A stretch of 64,000 nt of DNA from Hydractinia symbiolongicarpus. Its lineage: Eukaryota; Cnidaria; Hydrozoa; Anthoathecata; Hydractiniidae. Location: positions 27,650,001 to 27,714,000 of the forward strand of contig NC_079875.1 of the NCBI RefSeq assembly GCF_029227915.1. The letters run 5' to 3'. Below, piece by piece: positions 1 to 11,104 of this stretch. Every line of letters starts with the position of its first letter. The first letter of the stretch is position 1. A model generated the notes under the pieces. It was given only the letters and a program-made list of their open reading frames with translations. It searched no databases and was not told where the DNA came from. The position numbers and the translations under genes are program-made.

Positions 1-3
1 ATT

Positions 4-324
4 ATGGAGGCTACATCTACTTTTGGGGCACGTGCAAGAGAGATGATATATCAAGATCAAAAACGGTATAGATGGCGAGAAATGACAGATATTGCATTTT
101 TAGTGATGAAGTATAACGAAGTGTTGCGTCATGGACTCCTGATGGATATGAAGGAGGAATCACAAAATTCTTCTGCATACGAAGGAAGGTTTAAAGAAGG
201 CATGACCTTTTTAGAGAACAAAAACTTTCCTCATTTCTTATACGGAACAGTGGCTCGGGAAAGGGACCTACAAAACAGCAAAATCATCTACATTTCCAAT
301 TCATTTAGAAAATCACAAGGTTGA
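4..324 (+). CDS. Hypothetical protein or gene fragment, 106 aa
   Basis: An open frame of 106 codons starting at ATG and ending TGA. The product is charged and rich in Arg, Lys and Glu, with an aromatic patch near residues 72-82 (NFPHFLYGTVA). No signal peptide or membrane segment is visible and I recognise no family. The sequence downstream is full of stops in all frames, so this may be a stranded last exon or a fragment of a dead gene. It begins 4 bases into the window, so the true start may lie outside. Confidence 0.35.
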   Translation: MEATSTFGARAREMIYQDQKRYRWREMTDIAFLVMKYNEVLRHGLLMDMKEESQNSSAYEGRFKEGMTFLENKNFPHFLYGTVARERDLQNSKIIYISNSFRKSQG

Positions 325-1119
325 TTTATTACAAAACTACAAAACCAAAGTTAACTGTAAAATAGTAATAAGTAAGATATTTTAGATTGTTGAAAATCAA
401 ATAAAATTAAAACCACCATACACCAACCAACCTATCAGTAGTACGAAATACTTAACTTCAGTAATTGTTAAAGGCAATAAAATGGAAAAAATATCAACAT
501 ACAAGAGGGGGAAAGTTTCAATGTCTTATGTGCCCCTAACAATGTTGTATCAGGTCTACAAGGCATTGAAGAATCGCATTCTCCTCTGACATTCATTTTC
601 ATGTTGTAGACGAACTTTCGCTCTTAAAAGCTACAACGTTAGAAACAGATTTTGTGAATGCAATGTTTCAGGAAACAGTTCTTATCAGGTGGTTATGATC
701 ATCAGTTAGTCAACAAGGTAGCAGATTACAAAGTATATGAATAGCTTGATGTTGATTAAGTGACTGGTTCAAAAACCACAGTAACGAAATCTACACTCAT
801 TTGCTTTCAGAAATTTAAGTGCAAGCAAAAGCAAGAGAGTGTTTATCTGTTTAAACAAAAAATGCTTTTAAAGGAAAGTTTTGTTATCATAAACAACTGC
901 AATAAGACTCCAAAGAAGGCATTTGCCCTTAACAGATGGATTTGAATTGCTAAAAAGTTATTCCAAAACAATCAATCGTAAAATAGGAAGTCTGAAAATA
1001 AAGACTGCACCTAAAGAAAATAAGCAGGCTAATCATTAGTAAGTATCTAAAAGACCTAATTATGCCACATTTTTATATTATGCGTTTGAAAGCCTATTAG
1101 CACGTTAAAGATATTTCTA
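325..1119. other. No gene recognised
   Basis: All frames are broken by frequent stops. A 61-codon frame at 760-945 (+) has no recognisable motif. The stretch may be decayed mobile-element sequence, since reverse-transcriptase fragments follow directly. Confidence 0.5.
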
Positions 1120-1205
1120 AAAGACTACGTAACAATTTTGGGATTGCAGAGTTTTGTCAGAAACATTTCCCCATTTCAACAAACTCTTTAAATGCAACCA
1201 ACTTA
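1120..1205 (+). pseudogene. Reverse transcriptase C-terminal remnant
   Basis: Reading with one frame change gives NFGIAEFCQKHFP followed by FNKLFKCN. This resembles the C-terminal segment of a reverse-transcriptase family common in cnidarian genomes, where a run like this follows the catalytic domain. It lies upstream of a catalytic-domain fragment, the reverse of the expected order, so the locus has been rearranged. The call rests on short matches from memory and is tentative. Confidence 0.4.
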
Positions 1206-1276
1206 TCCATTTGAATTGAATAGGCAAGGTAAAGAATTGCAAAGCAATATTAAAAGAGCATTGCAGGGTTCACAGT

Positions 1277-1735
1277 GCGGAGGTATGCTAGCTTGTTGGT
1301 CTATACCTGCTGGATAAACTTTCCAAGTTAATAGACAAAAATCAGGTGGGCCTTTACAGAGACGACAGACTTGCTTTTATATACAATCAGAATGGTCCAT
1401 AGCTTGAAAAGCTTAGAAAAGAAATTAAAACATTTTAATCAGAGGGTCTTGATATTACCATTCTAACCTTACGGCAACCGATTTTCTGAGCGTTACGTTT
1501 GTCATGCCTACTGGTATATTCTACCCATTTAGGAAACCAAATAATAACCATATACATAAATGCTAAACCAAACAATCCTCCAACGATCATAAATCAACTG
1601 CTAAGGATGATTAACGAAAAAATTTAAGAGTTTAGTTAGGCAAAAAGCATTTACGAAAACGCACTGTCATCCAGCGGTTTCCACATTACACTTGTATACG
1701 AGCCAGTTAAAGAGAACACGCATTTCTATCAATCC
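1277..1735 (+). pseudogene. Reverse transcriptase remnant with YRDD motif
   Basis: The frame from 1277 reads AEVC, a TAG stop, then LVGLYLLDKLSKLIDKNQ and LYRDDRLAFIYNQNG. The catalytic YRDD lies at 1355-1366 and fits the YxDD box of reverse transcriptases. After a frame change it continues with FYPFRKPNNN (about 1519-1550), NPPTIINQLLRMINE (about 1575-1620) and SIYENALSSSGFHITLVYEP (about 1646-1710). These are characteristic segments of one retroelement RT family found in cnidarians. At least three stops and two frameshifts make it non-functional. Whether the parent element is Penelope-like or a LINE cannot be told here. Confidence 0.7.
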
Positions 1736-2110
1736 ATGAAGGAAAACTACACATTGAATCGATTAGACTTGCGTTCAGAGACGCACACAAATAATACCAA
1801 CAAATATAAAAACGTTATTTTTCACGCTAGGAAGTCATTTTTGTTTAACAGTGGACAAGCATTGATAAAAAGAAAAGGTGGATTATTTGACGTAACTACA
1901 GGTGCGTATGACGGAGCTCGTCAGAATTTTTTTACTCTACCAGGTCTCACAATGTTACAACAATAATGATATTGAAATTTATAGGGATAACGGTTTGGTC
2001 GTTTGGTTGTGGACCACAATCTAAAAAAGTCAAGAAACTCATACAAAGTATATTAAAAAATCATGGTTTAGGAATCGAAAAAGAAAGTTTGTCAAAGATA
2101 ATCTAATAAA
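1736..2110 (+). pseudogene. Second reverse transcriptase remnant, same family
   Basis: A 76-codon frame (1736-1966) contains IFHARKSFLFN and GLFDVTTGAYDGA, the segment that in this RT family lies just upstream of the YxDD box. It is followed, after stops, by IYRDNGLVVW (about 1976-2005) and KVKKLIQSILKNHGLGIE. The catalytic motif is YRDN, with the second Asp replaced by Asn, which would inactivate the enzyme. This fragment follows the C-terminal part of the preceding one, so two copies or a rearranged copy lie head to tail. Confidence 0.6.
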
Positions 2111-4241
2111 AAAAATGCCAGCACGAGAACAAATTCCTTTTAAACAATTGGAAAAGTAACGATTAGTGTTTATGGATTTATATAGAAAATTATTGACATT
2201 GTAGTTGTATGCCTGATGGTCGTGAATACGTGAAACTTATAGTTGCATACGTAGTTGTTGTGTTTTTTCAAGCTAACTGAAAGTTATATCACTCTTTTTT
2301 GTTTATATGAACAACCACCTACGATATAAAGCTCCTGTGTTTACGCCAGTCAAGCACTCTACTCGTATCAACGAAAGCTAATAAGAAACAAAGAGAAGAA
2401 TAGAAGTAACTACATCGCAAAGCAGATCTAACTAGCCATCTAAGACAAAGATGTTAATGAAAAAAGGGAGGTTTCTCTTTAAAGAATAAGAGGCCACTGG
2501 AGAATTTCGGTATTCTTCGCTTTACAGGGATGATCAAAAAGCTAATGGTTTTCGGCTGTACTGAAACAAACACCTATGAATGTGGAAACATGAGAATTGT
2601 TGAAATTCCATGCTTGGGATCTGGTGCGGGCCCTTGAGTAAGCCTCCCTTGCCTCCTGAAAGACACCAGCCGCATTAAACGTTGGAAAGAGAAGAGTCAA
2701 CAAACACAAATCGTATCGTTGTTGCTTTTACCTACTGACACAGAGCCCAGAGCTAAGAAAGGTAGACTAGGAATCCAGCCGTTAGAAATGTTGTGACAAA
2801 GAATGAAAAGCAGCAAATCTGGAAACAGAAAAGCTTTCTGACCTTAGACATGAACACTTGAGAAATCAAGAAACCGCCCCTTTAGAAAAGTAGACTTAAA
2901 CCCAGCGGCGGCAACCCAGAAAATCATTACTTCATCACCAGTCAACTTATATGCTTCAAAATGTGCCTCGCTCTATTCTTTGGAATACGACTATTCATTT
3001 AAGAACATCCCTACACCGGACAGGGAAACTGTCTGTTGTTGTAGTGTTTCCTAAGGTTTTGAATCTCTGGCCAACAAAGAAGAATCTTCACGCTGGGAAA
3101 CGATTAACAGGAGAAAATCTTTGTGCGGTTTAATTCTTATTGATGGCGATTCAGCATGAGCGAGTGATTGTTACTATAGCCCTGGGCTAACCCAAGCCAT
3201 GTGAGGAAAATTGTTGAGATGGCACACATGCTGGCCGTTGGATGTTACCGGGTATTGTCTACCAGAGCGGGGACCCCAATTGGGTCCGCGTAGCTCAAAA
3301 TGATCATTAAAAACTTCTAGACTCCCCATCTAAGCCCCTCCTTAAAATAATATAACCCCTTGATATTTGTGAGGCTAGTCATGTAAAATATGCACATCTA
3401 TTTATCTATAGCACATGTGATTAAAAATTAGGATTAAAAAAAAATTATCAGGATTAAGAAAAAGAATGACTGGTTCTAAATAATACTGAATACTCAATAA
3501 GCCAAACAATTATTTACAGATGATAACTTGAAGGTTACTTTCTTTTATCAATTTCACCTTTAAAATTGACGAAAACTCTTTTCTTAAAACAATGAAACGC
3601 GTTTGATCTACGGCTGAATTTGGTTCTTGGTTTTAATGAAGACATTGCAATGTTTTGTAAAAAAAGAAGACATTGCCGTGCCAATTTTGTAAATACTTCT
3701 AAAGGAATAACACACCACGTGCGTTCAAAACAACAATAAAATTTGCTAGGAGCAGCAGTACTTTTGTGGGACTTTTGTGCAATATATTATGAAAGGTATA
3801 AATTATTTCTTGTACTGTGGTGCTTCTTTTTTCTTAGTAGGCCTTAGTGTTTTTTCTTGAAATACAAGAGAAAAATAATTTACAAAGAGGTGGCAAGCCA
3901 CCGCAATGATGAACTCAACCTGTTAGGTCTTTGGAAATAAGCTAAAGGTTCTACTTCTCTACAGAAAATGCCTCTAAAAGCACATTTCTCCCTTTTTACA
4001 AGGAATTAATTAAAAATATATATAAAAAAATAAAAAGGACACAACACATTTGAAAAGATGAACAGAACTTTAACCAAGGGCACGTAGGTTTCGACCCATA
4101 TTTCTAAACCTAAGTACCCTGGATATCTAGCTGGGTCACCTCGAAGAGGTCTGCGGACGGTCATCAGCAGAAACTAGACATCCCTATCTTCCTAAAGTAA
4201 ACTTTGACCACTTTCTGTTTAACTGAGCTATTCTTTGTTTT
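2111..4241. other. No gene recognised; includes a GC-richer block
   Basis: No convincing coding region. About 2,500-3,310 is visibly richer in G and C than its surroundings and has relatively few stops in places (for example a 60-codon frame at 2951-3133), but I recognise no protein. A stretch at 2393-2452 is similar to one at 5181-5244. From 3,310 to 4,080 the sequence is AT-rich and featureless. Confidence 0.5.
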
Positions 4242-4475
4242 TAAGTCAGGTAATAAGTGGAGTCGTTACTCTCCAAAGACAAGATCATATGTGATCAAAC
4301 CCACCTGCTAATTTTTTTTTTAACTGGGGTAATAAGTGGAGTCGTCACTCTCCAAAGACAAGACTGAGCGTAGTCAAGCCACCTTGCTAAACTAATTTTT
4401 ATTTGAGGTGATAAGTGGAGTCGTCACTCTCCAATGACAACACTGAGTGTAGTCAAGCCCCCCTTGCTGACTCAT
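4242..4475. repeat. Tandem repeat, 79 bp x 3
   Basis: The motif AATAAGTGGAGTCG recurs at 4252, 4331 and (as GATAAGTGG) 4410, a period of 79 bp. Each unit continues with TCACTCTCCAA(A/T)GACAA and a GATCAA/GTCAA(A/G)CC tail. Copies differ by a few substitutions and in the length of the T-run between them. Confidence 0.85.
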
Positions 4476-4491
4476 TCTGGTTAAAATATTT

Positions 4492-5060
4492 TTACCTCAG
4501 CTCTTCTAAAATGAAAACATATGACTTGTGACTGTTAATAAGGCGATCATCACAGAAAATTACTGCTCTATCGTTGCAATGTATCCACCTGTGAACCATT
4601 TGGTCGAAGGCTATGGTTGTGTAGTGACCATTATTTAAGTTGCCGCAATAGTTGATAATAGCCCTTAATTGAAAATTTTTACGAAATTTCACTTCGTCAT
4701 CTACGGTATGGAAAGGGTGCCAGGGTAAACAGTAAAACAAGAGGCAATTTTTGACGCAAGGCCGTTGGCACTGGCAAAACGTTTTAGCTGTAAAATGGGA
4801 TGGGAACTGCACAACACTACCTCTTTTTCAACTAGAGCAGTTTGATGAGAGTTGCAAACATGGCATTGGTGTCTGACAACTCCTCGCTTTCAAAGAAATT
4901 ATCTAAGGAAGATTGTAGCGTAGGGTACAGAGAAAGTTGGATGCATGGTGCTATAACTTCTGAGGAGCTGGTAATATGACATGAATTGCAAGTGGTTGAT
5001 GTCTTGATGCCAATACTAAAAAGACTCTCAAGAAATGGAAAGTCTAATGACAGACCAGGT
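4492..5060 (-). pseudogene. Ubiquitin-specific protease (USP) C-terminal fragment
   Basis: On the minus strand the last about 106 codons (4812 to 4492) contain LRAIINYCGNLNNGHYTT, then WIHCNDRAV and SYVFILEEL. This is the His-box end of the USP (peptidase C19) fold: G-H-Y carries the catalytic His and the later CND supplies the catalytic Asp/Asn. Upstream, in another frame, TTCNSCH (a zinc-ribbon CxxC) and TLQSSLDNFFESEEL (about 5010-4870) match the finger region that precedes it. The two parts are separated by stops and a frame change, and the Cys-box N-terminal half is absent. It is a decayed fragment, perhaps carried by a mobile element. Confidence 0.7.
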
Positions 5061-5834
5061 AGGAGTTATTCAAGAACCTCGGGGACGTATTGCTGAGCTT
5101 CCCTTCGCAGCTGAGATATGATGTTGCATAGCACGCAAAAAATGGGAGGGATCAACTGGACTTCTAGAAACAGCCAAACTTTGAAGAGAATAGGAGTAAC
5201 TACATCGCAATGCAGATATAACTAGCCTTTAAGGACAGAGATTGTATATATATCACCCGTTATATCTTAGGAACCCTACTTGTTACGATTTATCTTATGT
5301 TAGGAACTCTACTCGTTATGATCTAGCATTTATTATTATTCAAGACTATAGCATACCAGCAAGTCACAACATTGTCTCAGTTATTGATCTCATCCTTATA
5401 CATGGCGCTGCGAGCAGTTTAATCATACCTACAACCTTCGATTCCTTGACGCTTGTTCCTTTAACAAACCAAGTCTCGAATCCATCATTCGTTTGTTCAA
5501 ACGTGAACTCGACCTGGGTAAGTTATACAAACATTCAAAAAAAAAAAAAACTTTCACAGACCACTGAAAACTTGTTATTTCACTCGAAGTTATACGATTA
5601 CACATACATCAAACATATTTGAACTTGCTGCATCATAGAACCTTGTTTACTCACTAATTTGCTTTGTTATCGCAATTGTATTCACTTTTCGTCATTTTGT
5701 GAGTGCTCCGAACACTCTCGCTTGTTATTATTCCTTGGTCACACCGCCATCTTGGATTTACGCCATCATGGTCACACGCCGACTTGCTCTTCAAAGATTT
5801 CCCGCTATATCGCCGTACTCCGCCTTGAATTGCA

Positions 5835-6935
5835 ATGTCGAACCCTGAGGACGCCGCCCCAACCGCCCCGACCCCCGCCGGCACCCATGCAACTACCGCC
5901 GCTCTGGCCATGGTGCTAGAAATGCAAAAGCAACAGAAAGTCATGCAGGAACAATGGACCCAATTCATGTCCCAAGTCCTCCCTACCGTAGCTCTGAACA
6001 ACCAAGCACCTGCACCTCCATCTACCAACGAAAGAAATCGATGTTCGAAACCGGACTGACCGACGATTTCTGCGGATTGCAGTGACAATAAATGGATAAT
6101 CTTCACGAATGCGTGGAGACGATACAAACAAATGACCCACCTTCAAAACATACAGGATATCAGGAATGAACTACGCTCCACCTGCGATTCCAACGTGAAT
6201 GAAATGCTTTACAACTTTGTTGGGCCAGACGCCCTCGATAGAGCCACCGAAGCAGAACTGCTATCATACATCAAATCGGTTGCAGTAAAAACGATTCACC
6301 CTGAAGTTTACCGGCAACAGTTCATCTCCATGCGACAAAGTGACAGCGAAACGATCACTCACTTCATCTCCCGTTTAAAATCTCAAGCGATGCTCTGCGA
6401 CTTTTCACGTAAATGTGACTGCGATGACCAAAACTGTGAAATATCGTATTCCGAAAATATGATTATGTCGCAAGTCATAGCAGGAATATTGAGCTCCTTC
6501 CATCGCACAAAGATCTTAAGTGAAATGACTTCCATAGAGACACTTACCCAAATGACAGACTGCCTCCTTACACTCGAAGCAACCGCTCAAGCCACGGAGC
6601 ACTTCAAACCATCATTGCCCGCCCAATCAGATGTAAGCGCCGTCAAATCCGACTACCAACACAACAAACGTAGTGACTTAAGACAGAAGTCACTAGGCAA
6701 CAATCGCCCAAACTATCTCGAAGGAGATCGAAAATGCAGAGGATGTGGACACAACCGTCATCCAAAAGGAAGAGAGCAATGCCCAGCACAAGGCAAAAAA
6801 TGTAATAACTGTGGAAAACTTAACCATTTCGCGAATGTTTGCATGAGCAGTAAGACGAACGCCATTCAAGACGCCCCAGATCCATCCGACCCAGCCGAAA
6901 CTTCCTTCCTTGGTAGCATCACCGAGTCCTTCTGA
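5835..6935 (+). pseudogene. gag: Gypsy gag with one in-frame stop
   Basis: A single reading frame of about 366 codons, interrupted once by TGA at 6057-6059; the frame is the same on both sides. The N-terminal part is Ala/Pro-rich, then Gln-rich with coiled-coil potential (LEMQKQQKVMQEQW). The middle (about 6090-6600) is the capsid-like region with WRRYKQM and SRLKSQAMLCDF. The C-terminal end has two Cys/His knuckles: CRGCGHNRHPKGREQC and the canonical CNNCGKLNHFANVC (CX2CX4HX4C), about 6740-6845. It belongs to the K02A2.6-like Gypsy type. The frame ends in TGA at 6933-6935, and pol follows in another frame. Confidence 0.8.
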
Positions 6936-6973
6936 CTAGATGGCGTACCTCACGGACAATGGGAAAATGATAA

Positions 6974-7930
6974 ATTCATCGAAAAAAACCATCCCCACAG
7001 CCAACAGTAAATATCTCTATTTCACTCAACTCATCTGCACATCAGAAACTTTGTAAATCGTTTTCTTTGAATAAACTTCAACCTACCAGAGTTAGCGCCA
7101 TCGCTGATACTGGCGCTCAAACATGTACAGCAGGAATAGAACTGCTTTCACAATTGAATTGTAGTAAAAACGCTTTGATAAAAACTCAACATCGTCTCCG
7201 CGCTGTGAACTATAACGACATCAGTAGTAAAGGCGCAATCATTGCTGACATCACCGTCGGTACATCGACCACCACAGAAATTGTTTACTTATGTGACAAA
7301 GTTAAAGGATTTTTTCTATCAAAAACAGCACTGAAAAAGTTGAACATCGTACACTCTACCTTCCCGGAGCAGATTGCAACCAGCCAACTGAATGCAACAG
7401 ACTCACCAGACGACTCCGTTGCCGAGTGCGGATGTCCACGTCGTTCACCATGTCCACCCATACCTTACACAATTCCGTTTCCAGCGACACCAGAGTATAC
7501 AGAACAATTAGAGGTTTGGATCAAAACATACTTTTCGAGTAGTGCATTTAACACTTGCAAACACTAAAAGCTACAAGTGATGACAGGCGAACCATTAAAA
7601 ATCCAATTTCGTGAGGACGAAAACCCTGTCTCCGTTCATAAACCAATACCAGTACCACATCACTGGAAAGAATCCGTCAAAGACCAACTCGATCAAGATG
7701 TAAACTTGGGGATAGTCGAACCAGTCCCAACTGGAACACCTACAAACTGGTGTTCTCGGATGATTACCGTTCCCAAGAACGACGGCACAGATTTGCAAAA
7801 ACTAAACGCATCTACCAAACGAGAAACTCATTACAGCCAATCACCCTTCAACATCGTAAGTGTAGTTCCACCGCAAACCAAAAAGACAACCCTCGACGCC
7901 TGGAACGGATACCACAGCGTTCCATTCTGA
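6974..7930 (+). pseudogene. pol: Gypsy pol fragment: protease and start of reverse transcriptase
   Basis: The frame is open from 6974. Protease is marked by ADTGAQT (about 7102-7122), the retropepsin D-T-G-A active site. A TAA at 7565-7567 interrupts the frame. It continues in the same frame with MTGEPLKIQFRE and HKPIPVPHHW, then GIVEPVPTGTPTNWCSRM and VPKNDG, the N-terminal RT fingers region. A few codons usually found between NDG and DLQKLN seem to be missing. It ends at DAWNGYHSVPF, just inside RT, before the YxDD box. Beyond 7930 the sequence switches abruptly to a minus-strand transposase fragment. Confidence 0.8.
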
Positions 7931-8559
7931 TTTCATTTTCAGCTTTAACCATTAGGTTCCTGGCTGTGGCAACATAAGAACTATGTAATTCTTCATTCAT
8001 GGATTCAAAAGAATCTGAGTTCATTGGTTGTGGCATATTATCGTGCACAATGTTTTCAAGGCAATATGACCACAATGGCTCGATATTTGATTTCATATGA
8101 CCTCCTACCTCTCTCTCCATCTTCTTGTAATACTTCACAAGAAGTTTGAAAGTTCATTTCCCAATCACATTTATTACATTTCAGACACAGAGCATGCGAA
8201 AGTCCTTCCTTCTTTTGTACATCATGCTGAATGTTGATCGCAGAAGTGCAGCTTGGGCATATAGCTACAAAGTAGAGTAACCCAAGCAGAAGGTCTGTGT
8301 CGATCAGTATGTTGCATTCATAGTTAGAATGTGTATCTTCTTCTTGGTTAATGATAAGAAAAGACCAATTAATCTTATTTGTAGACGCTGAAGGGTTTGC
8401 TGCATTTTTAGCATCTTCAGGCTGTTGTGTATTCTTATCTGGATTGTGATTCAATTCCTCATGTGTTTGTGCACTTGAATCTGTCCCAGAAACATTTTTT
8501 CTCTCGTAATAACGTCTTTTTCTAGCTCTCCCAAATTTAAATCTTTTACCTGATCCCAT
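7931..8559 (-). pseudogene. Mutator-like transposase, N-terminal fragment
   Basis: The frame from 8559 begins MGSGKRFKFGRARKRRYYER, then a low-complexity polar stretch. A zinc-binding knuckle follows (CPSCTSAI at about 8260, CLKCNKCDWEM at about 8190), then RGRRSYEIKYRAIV. This layout (basic start, CxxC pairs, YEIN/YEVN-like motif) is that of the Mutator-like transposase domain proteins of cnidarians and insects. A frameshift near 8060 puts the continuation (MPQPMNSDSFESMNEELHSSYV) in another frame, and the gene is cut at 7930 by the Gypsy fragment. The DDE catalytic part is absent. Confidence 0.65.
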
Positions 8560-10725
8560 AATTTCAATGTAAAGCTCTTTTCTATAATGTAAGCCTCCAT
8601 CAGCAGCCCCAAATGTAAAATGTGGTTTTAACTCATGGAATTTAGCGTGGTAAAAGGGCGAAATAGCTACAGCACGCCCCCAATGGGTGTTTTTGAAAAT
8701 TTGAATTATTATTATTATTATTGTTATTATTTATTAGCATATGCATGGAAGGGCAGTTATGTTGCAACTTATAAAAACTTGGCCAGAAATCACATAATTA
8801 CGTCATGGACAAAAAGTAGTGATTGAATATGAAAATTCAGACTTCATACTTTAAAATTTAATATTCGAAATCTGGATTCACCGGTGCCGTTTGAGTAATT
8901 TTAACATTAATGTACCTTAGAGGCAGCATTTCTGCCCGACAAAAGGGTTGCACTTTGACAATCAGGGTTATTTTTCTATTTTTCACGGTTAAAGAGATAT
9001 TTTTCAATCATTTTTGATGGTTAAATTATTTTTTAATATCATCGCCTCACTATCCCATAAAAACATTAATTTAAAAAAAATGTCAAGTGAACATGTTGTT
9101 AACTAATGTCAGGTAGGTGTATCAAGAGTGGGCCGATTTCAATGCGTATTTAGAGCGTTTATATGGCCCGAAAAAATAATTTGTTTACTCTAATTTTTGG
9201 CATAGGTATGCGTCAGACATTATAGAATCGACATGAAAATTCTCTTTTAGTGTATCCAAGTGGACACTGAGAATTTAGAGTTTAATCAAGAGCTTGTAAA
9301 AAAGCAACATTGCAGCAAATCTGCCCGTTCTGTTATATGCACGAATTCCAAAAAAAATCGGAAATGTTAAAAAAATCTAGAAAAGTTAATTTTTGCAAAT
9401 ATTATTCGTTGAACCCTTTTTCCCCATGTGTACTTTAACTTTGCCAAATAGCTTAAAGACTTGTAGGACTTTAACAAAGTTTTACAAATGAGGCAGATTT
9501 GCTGCACTTATTATCACTCAAGTTTCGGATATTTGCAAAAAAAAAAAAGAATGATAAACATGTTTTTAGCAGATTTAAGTTATAATAATCAATAACAGAA
9601 GTCCGACGTTTAGACACGGATGGTTTTTTTGTCAAAGATGTCTTTTCCTTGCACGAGGCAGGCAAGAGCCAGCGAAATATCTAGACACAAGTCGAAAATC
9701 ATCGTGTTTATCTCCATCATCATTATTTCGTGATTGTCCATAATGCTTTAAAAGATCAACGATTCAAAAAATATCCCCACCCCTGGATTTTTGTCCGTAA
9801 TTTTTTATTGTCTAGCAGGATTGACTTTAAACTTGTACAGTACACTTCTTGATTTGTGAGTTATCCCTATGCAGACTCGACTTGAGGATGAAGATGAGTT
9901 GATGAGTTCCAATTAAACGAATTTGGTCAAATCGATCAATCTTAACCAACAGCTTCCACTTTGCATTCAATTGAATTAAGTTACTAGTCCTCAGGATCCT
10001 GCTAATCATTACTTATTTAATTAACCCTAGAAATTAGAAATCTTTGATAATAAGTAGCAATTTGTCATGCGACAGATTTTTTTTGATTTTGTTTCACAAC
10101 TTTTTAAACGCTCATCTTTTATGTCTTCGTTAAAAGAAGTTTTGGGGATATTAAAAACGAAACATATACAAAAGTTCTCTGTTCTCAAATATTTCGATCG
10201 AGAGGTATTAAAAATAAAATTGGTTTAAATTTATCCTGCTTTTGAAATTAAAGATAGTAATATCAGTCTTTCCTAGACTTTTTTAGAATCGTTAAAGTTT
10301 TTTACGTCATCAAAAAACATATGTACATGATATAAAATAAACAACAAGCAATCAGAAGGCATTCGCCTTTTTTCTAGTGATTTAAGTGCAAGCTTTACTT
10401 AGAGATTTTTCCAGGATAAAAACTCTCCGATACCTCGTAGCCAAATGAAGTTGGTTTCATTTACCTATTTTCCGAAAAGAAACCATATAGAAACGGCATA
10501 TTTCTACGCTTAAAGTAAGGCAATCACCTTATCATCTTTTACAACTTTTTAGGGGGTGTTCGGGTGGACTTTCTCTTTAACTTGTTACAGCTATAATGGT
10601 TAATCGACTTGTGAGAAGGGTGACAGTTGTTGCACGTGTTATAACGCTAAAACTGGAACTAGTGTGCCGCGTAACGGCACACGAATATTTCGTAACGAAA
10701 ATAAATACGATAAACGTTCGAAATG
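8560..10725. other. No gene recognised
   Basis: AT-rich sequence without a credible coding frame. It contains a (TTA)n microsatellite at 8705-8736. A 14-bp inverted repeat (GCAGCAAATCTGCC at about 9312 and its complement at about 9491) may be the remains of a small inverted-repeat element. A short palindrome GTGTGCCG..CGGCACAC lies at about 10662-10682. Confidence 0.5.
8705..8736. repeat. (TTA)n microsatellite
   Basis: An imperfect run of TTA triplets with one TTG interruption. Confidence 0.9.
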
Positions 10726-11104
10726 TTACATCCGGCAAATGCTTTTTCTTTTGGACGCTTCGTAATTAATCCTCGTTCTTAACTGTACAAGCATAGAGCC
10801 ATCTAAGGCCATTTTAATGAGATCATCCGTCTTTGGCCCACTTTTGATTATGTGGCCACATCGCTGACGAATTTTCGATTTCTTCTTCTGAAAACATTTT
10901 TCGTCGGGCAATATTGCTGGATGCAACGACAGATGACTGAGGAGACGCTGCTACATTGGTCTACACATAATAAAGAAAGTAAATCATCAAGTCGGTTTTT
11001 ATGCATATTGTGATGACATTCGTAAAACACTATAAATATTTCATACCTCTTTTGACTTAGAGTCATCGTCAAGGTGCTCAGATTCCACAATATCAGTCTG
11101 TTCT

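Larger units (their letters stand above)
5227..7930 (+). mobile_element. Truncated Gypsy-type LTR retrotransposon
   Basis: The element consists of a 5' untranslated or LTR-like stretch (about 5227-5834), gag (5835-6935) and the start of pol with protease and the beginning of reverse transcriptase (6974-7930). Integrase, RNase H and most of RT are missing, and no matching 3' LTR occurs in the window. A 33-bp-period duplication (TTAGGAAC(C/T)CTACT at 5267 and 5300) lies in the leader. LTR borders could not be defined because only one candidate copy is present. Confidence 0.75.

Noticed and set aside
5242-5622. 126-codon plus-strand frame
   Set aside because: Lies in the untranslated leader or LTR-like region upstream of gag; no motif and low-complexity stretches.
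5654-6146. Minus-strand frames over gag
   Set aside because: Shadows of the gag coding strand.
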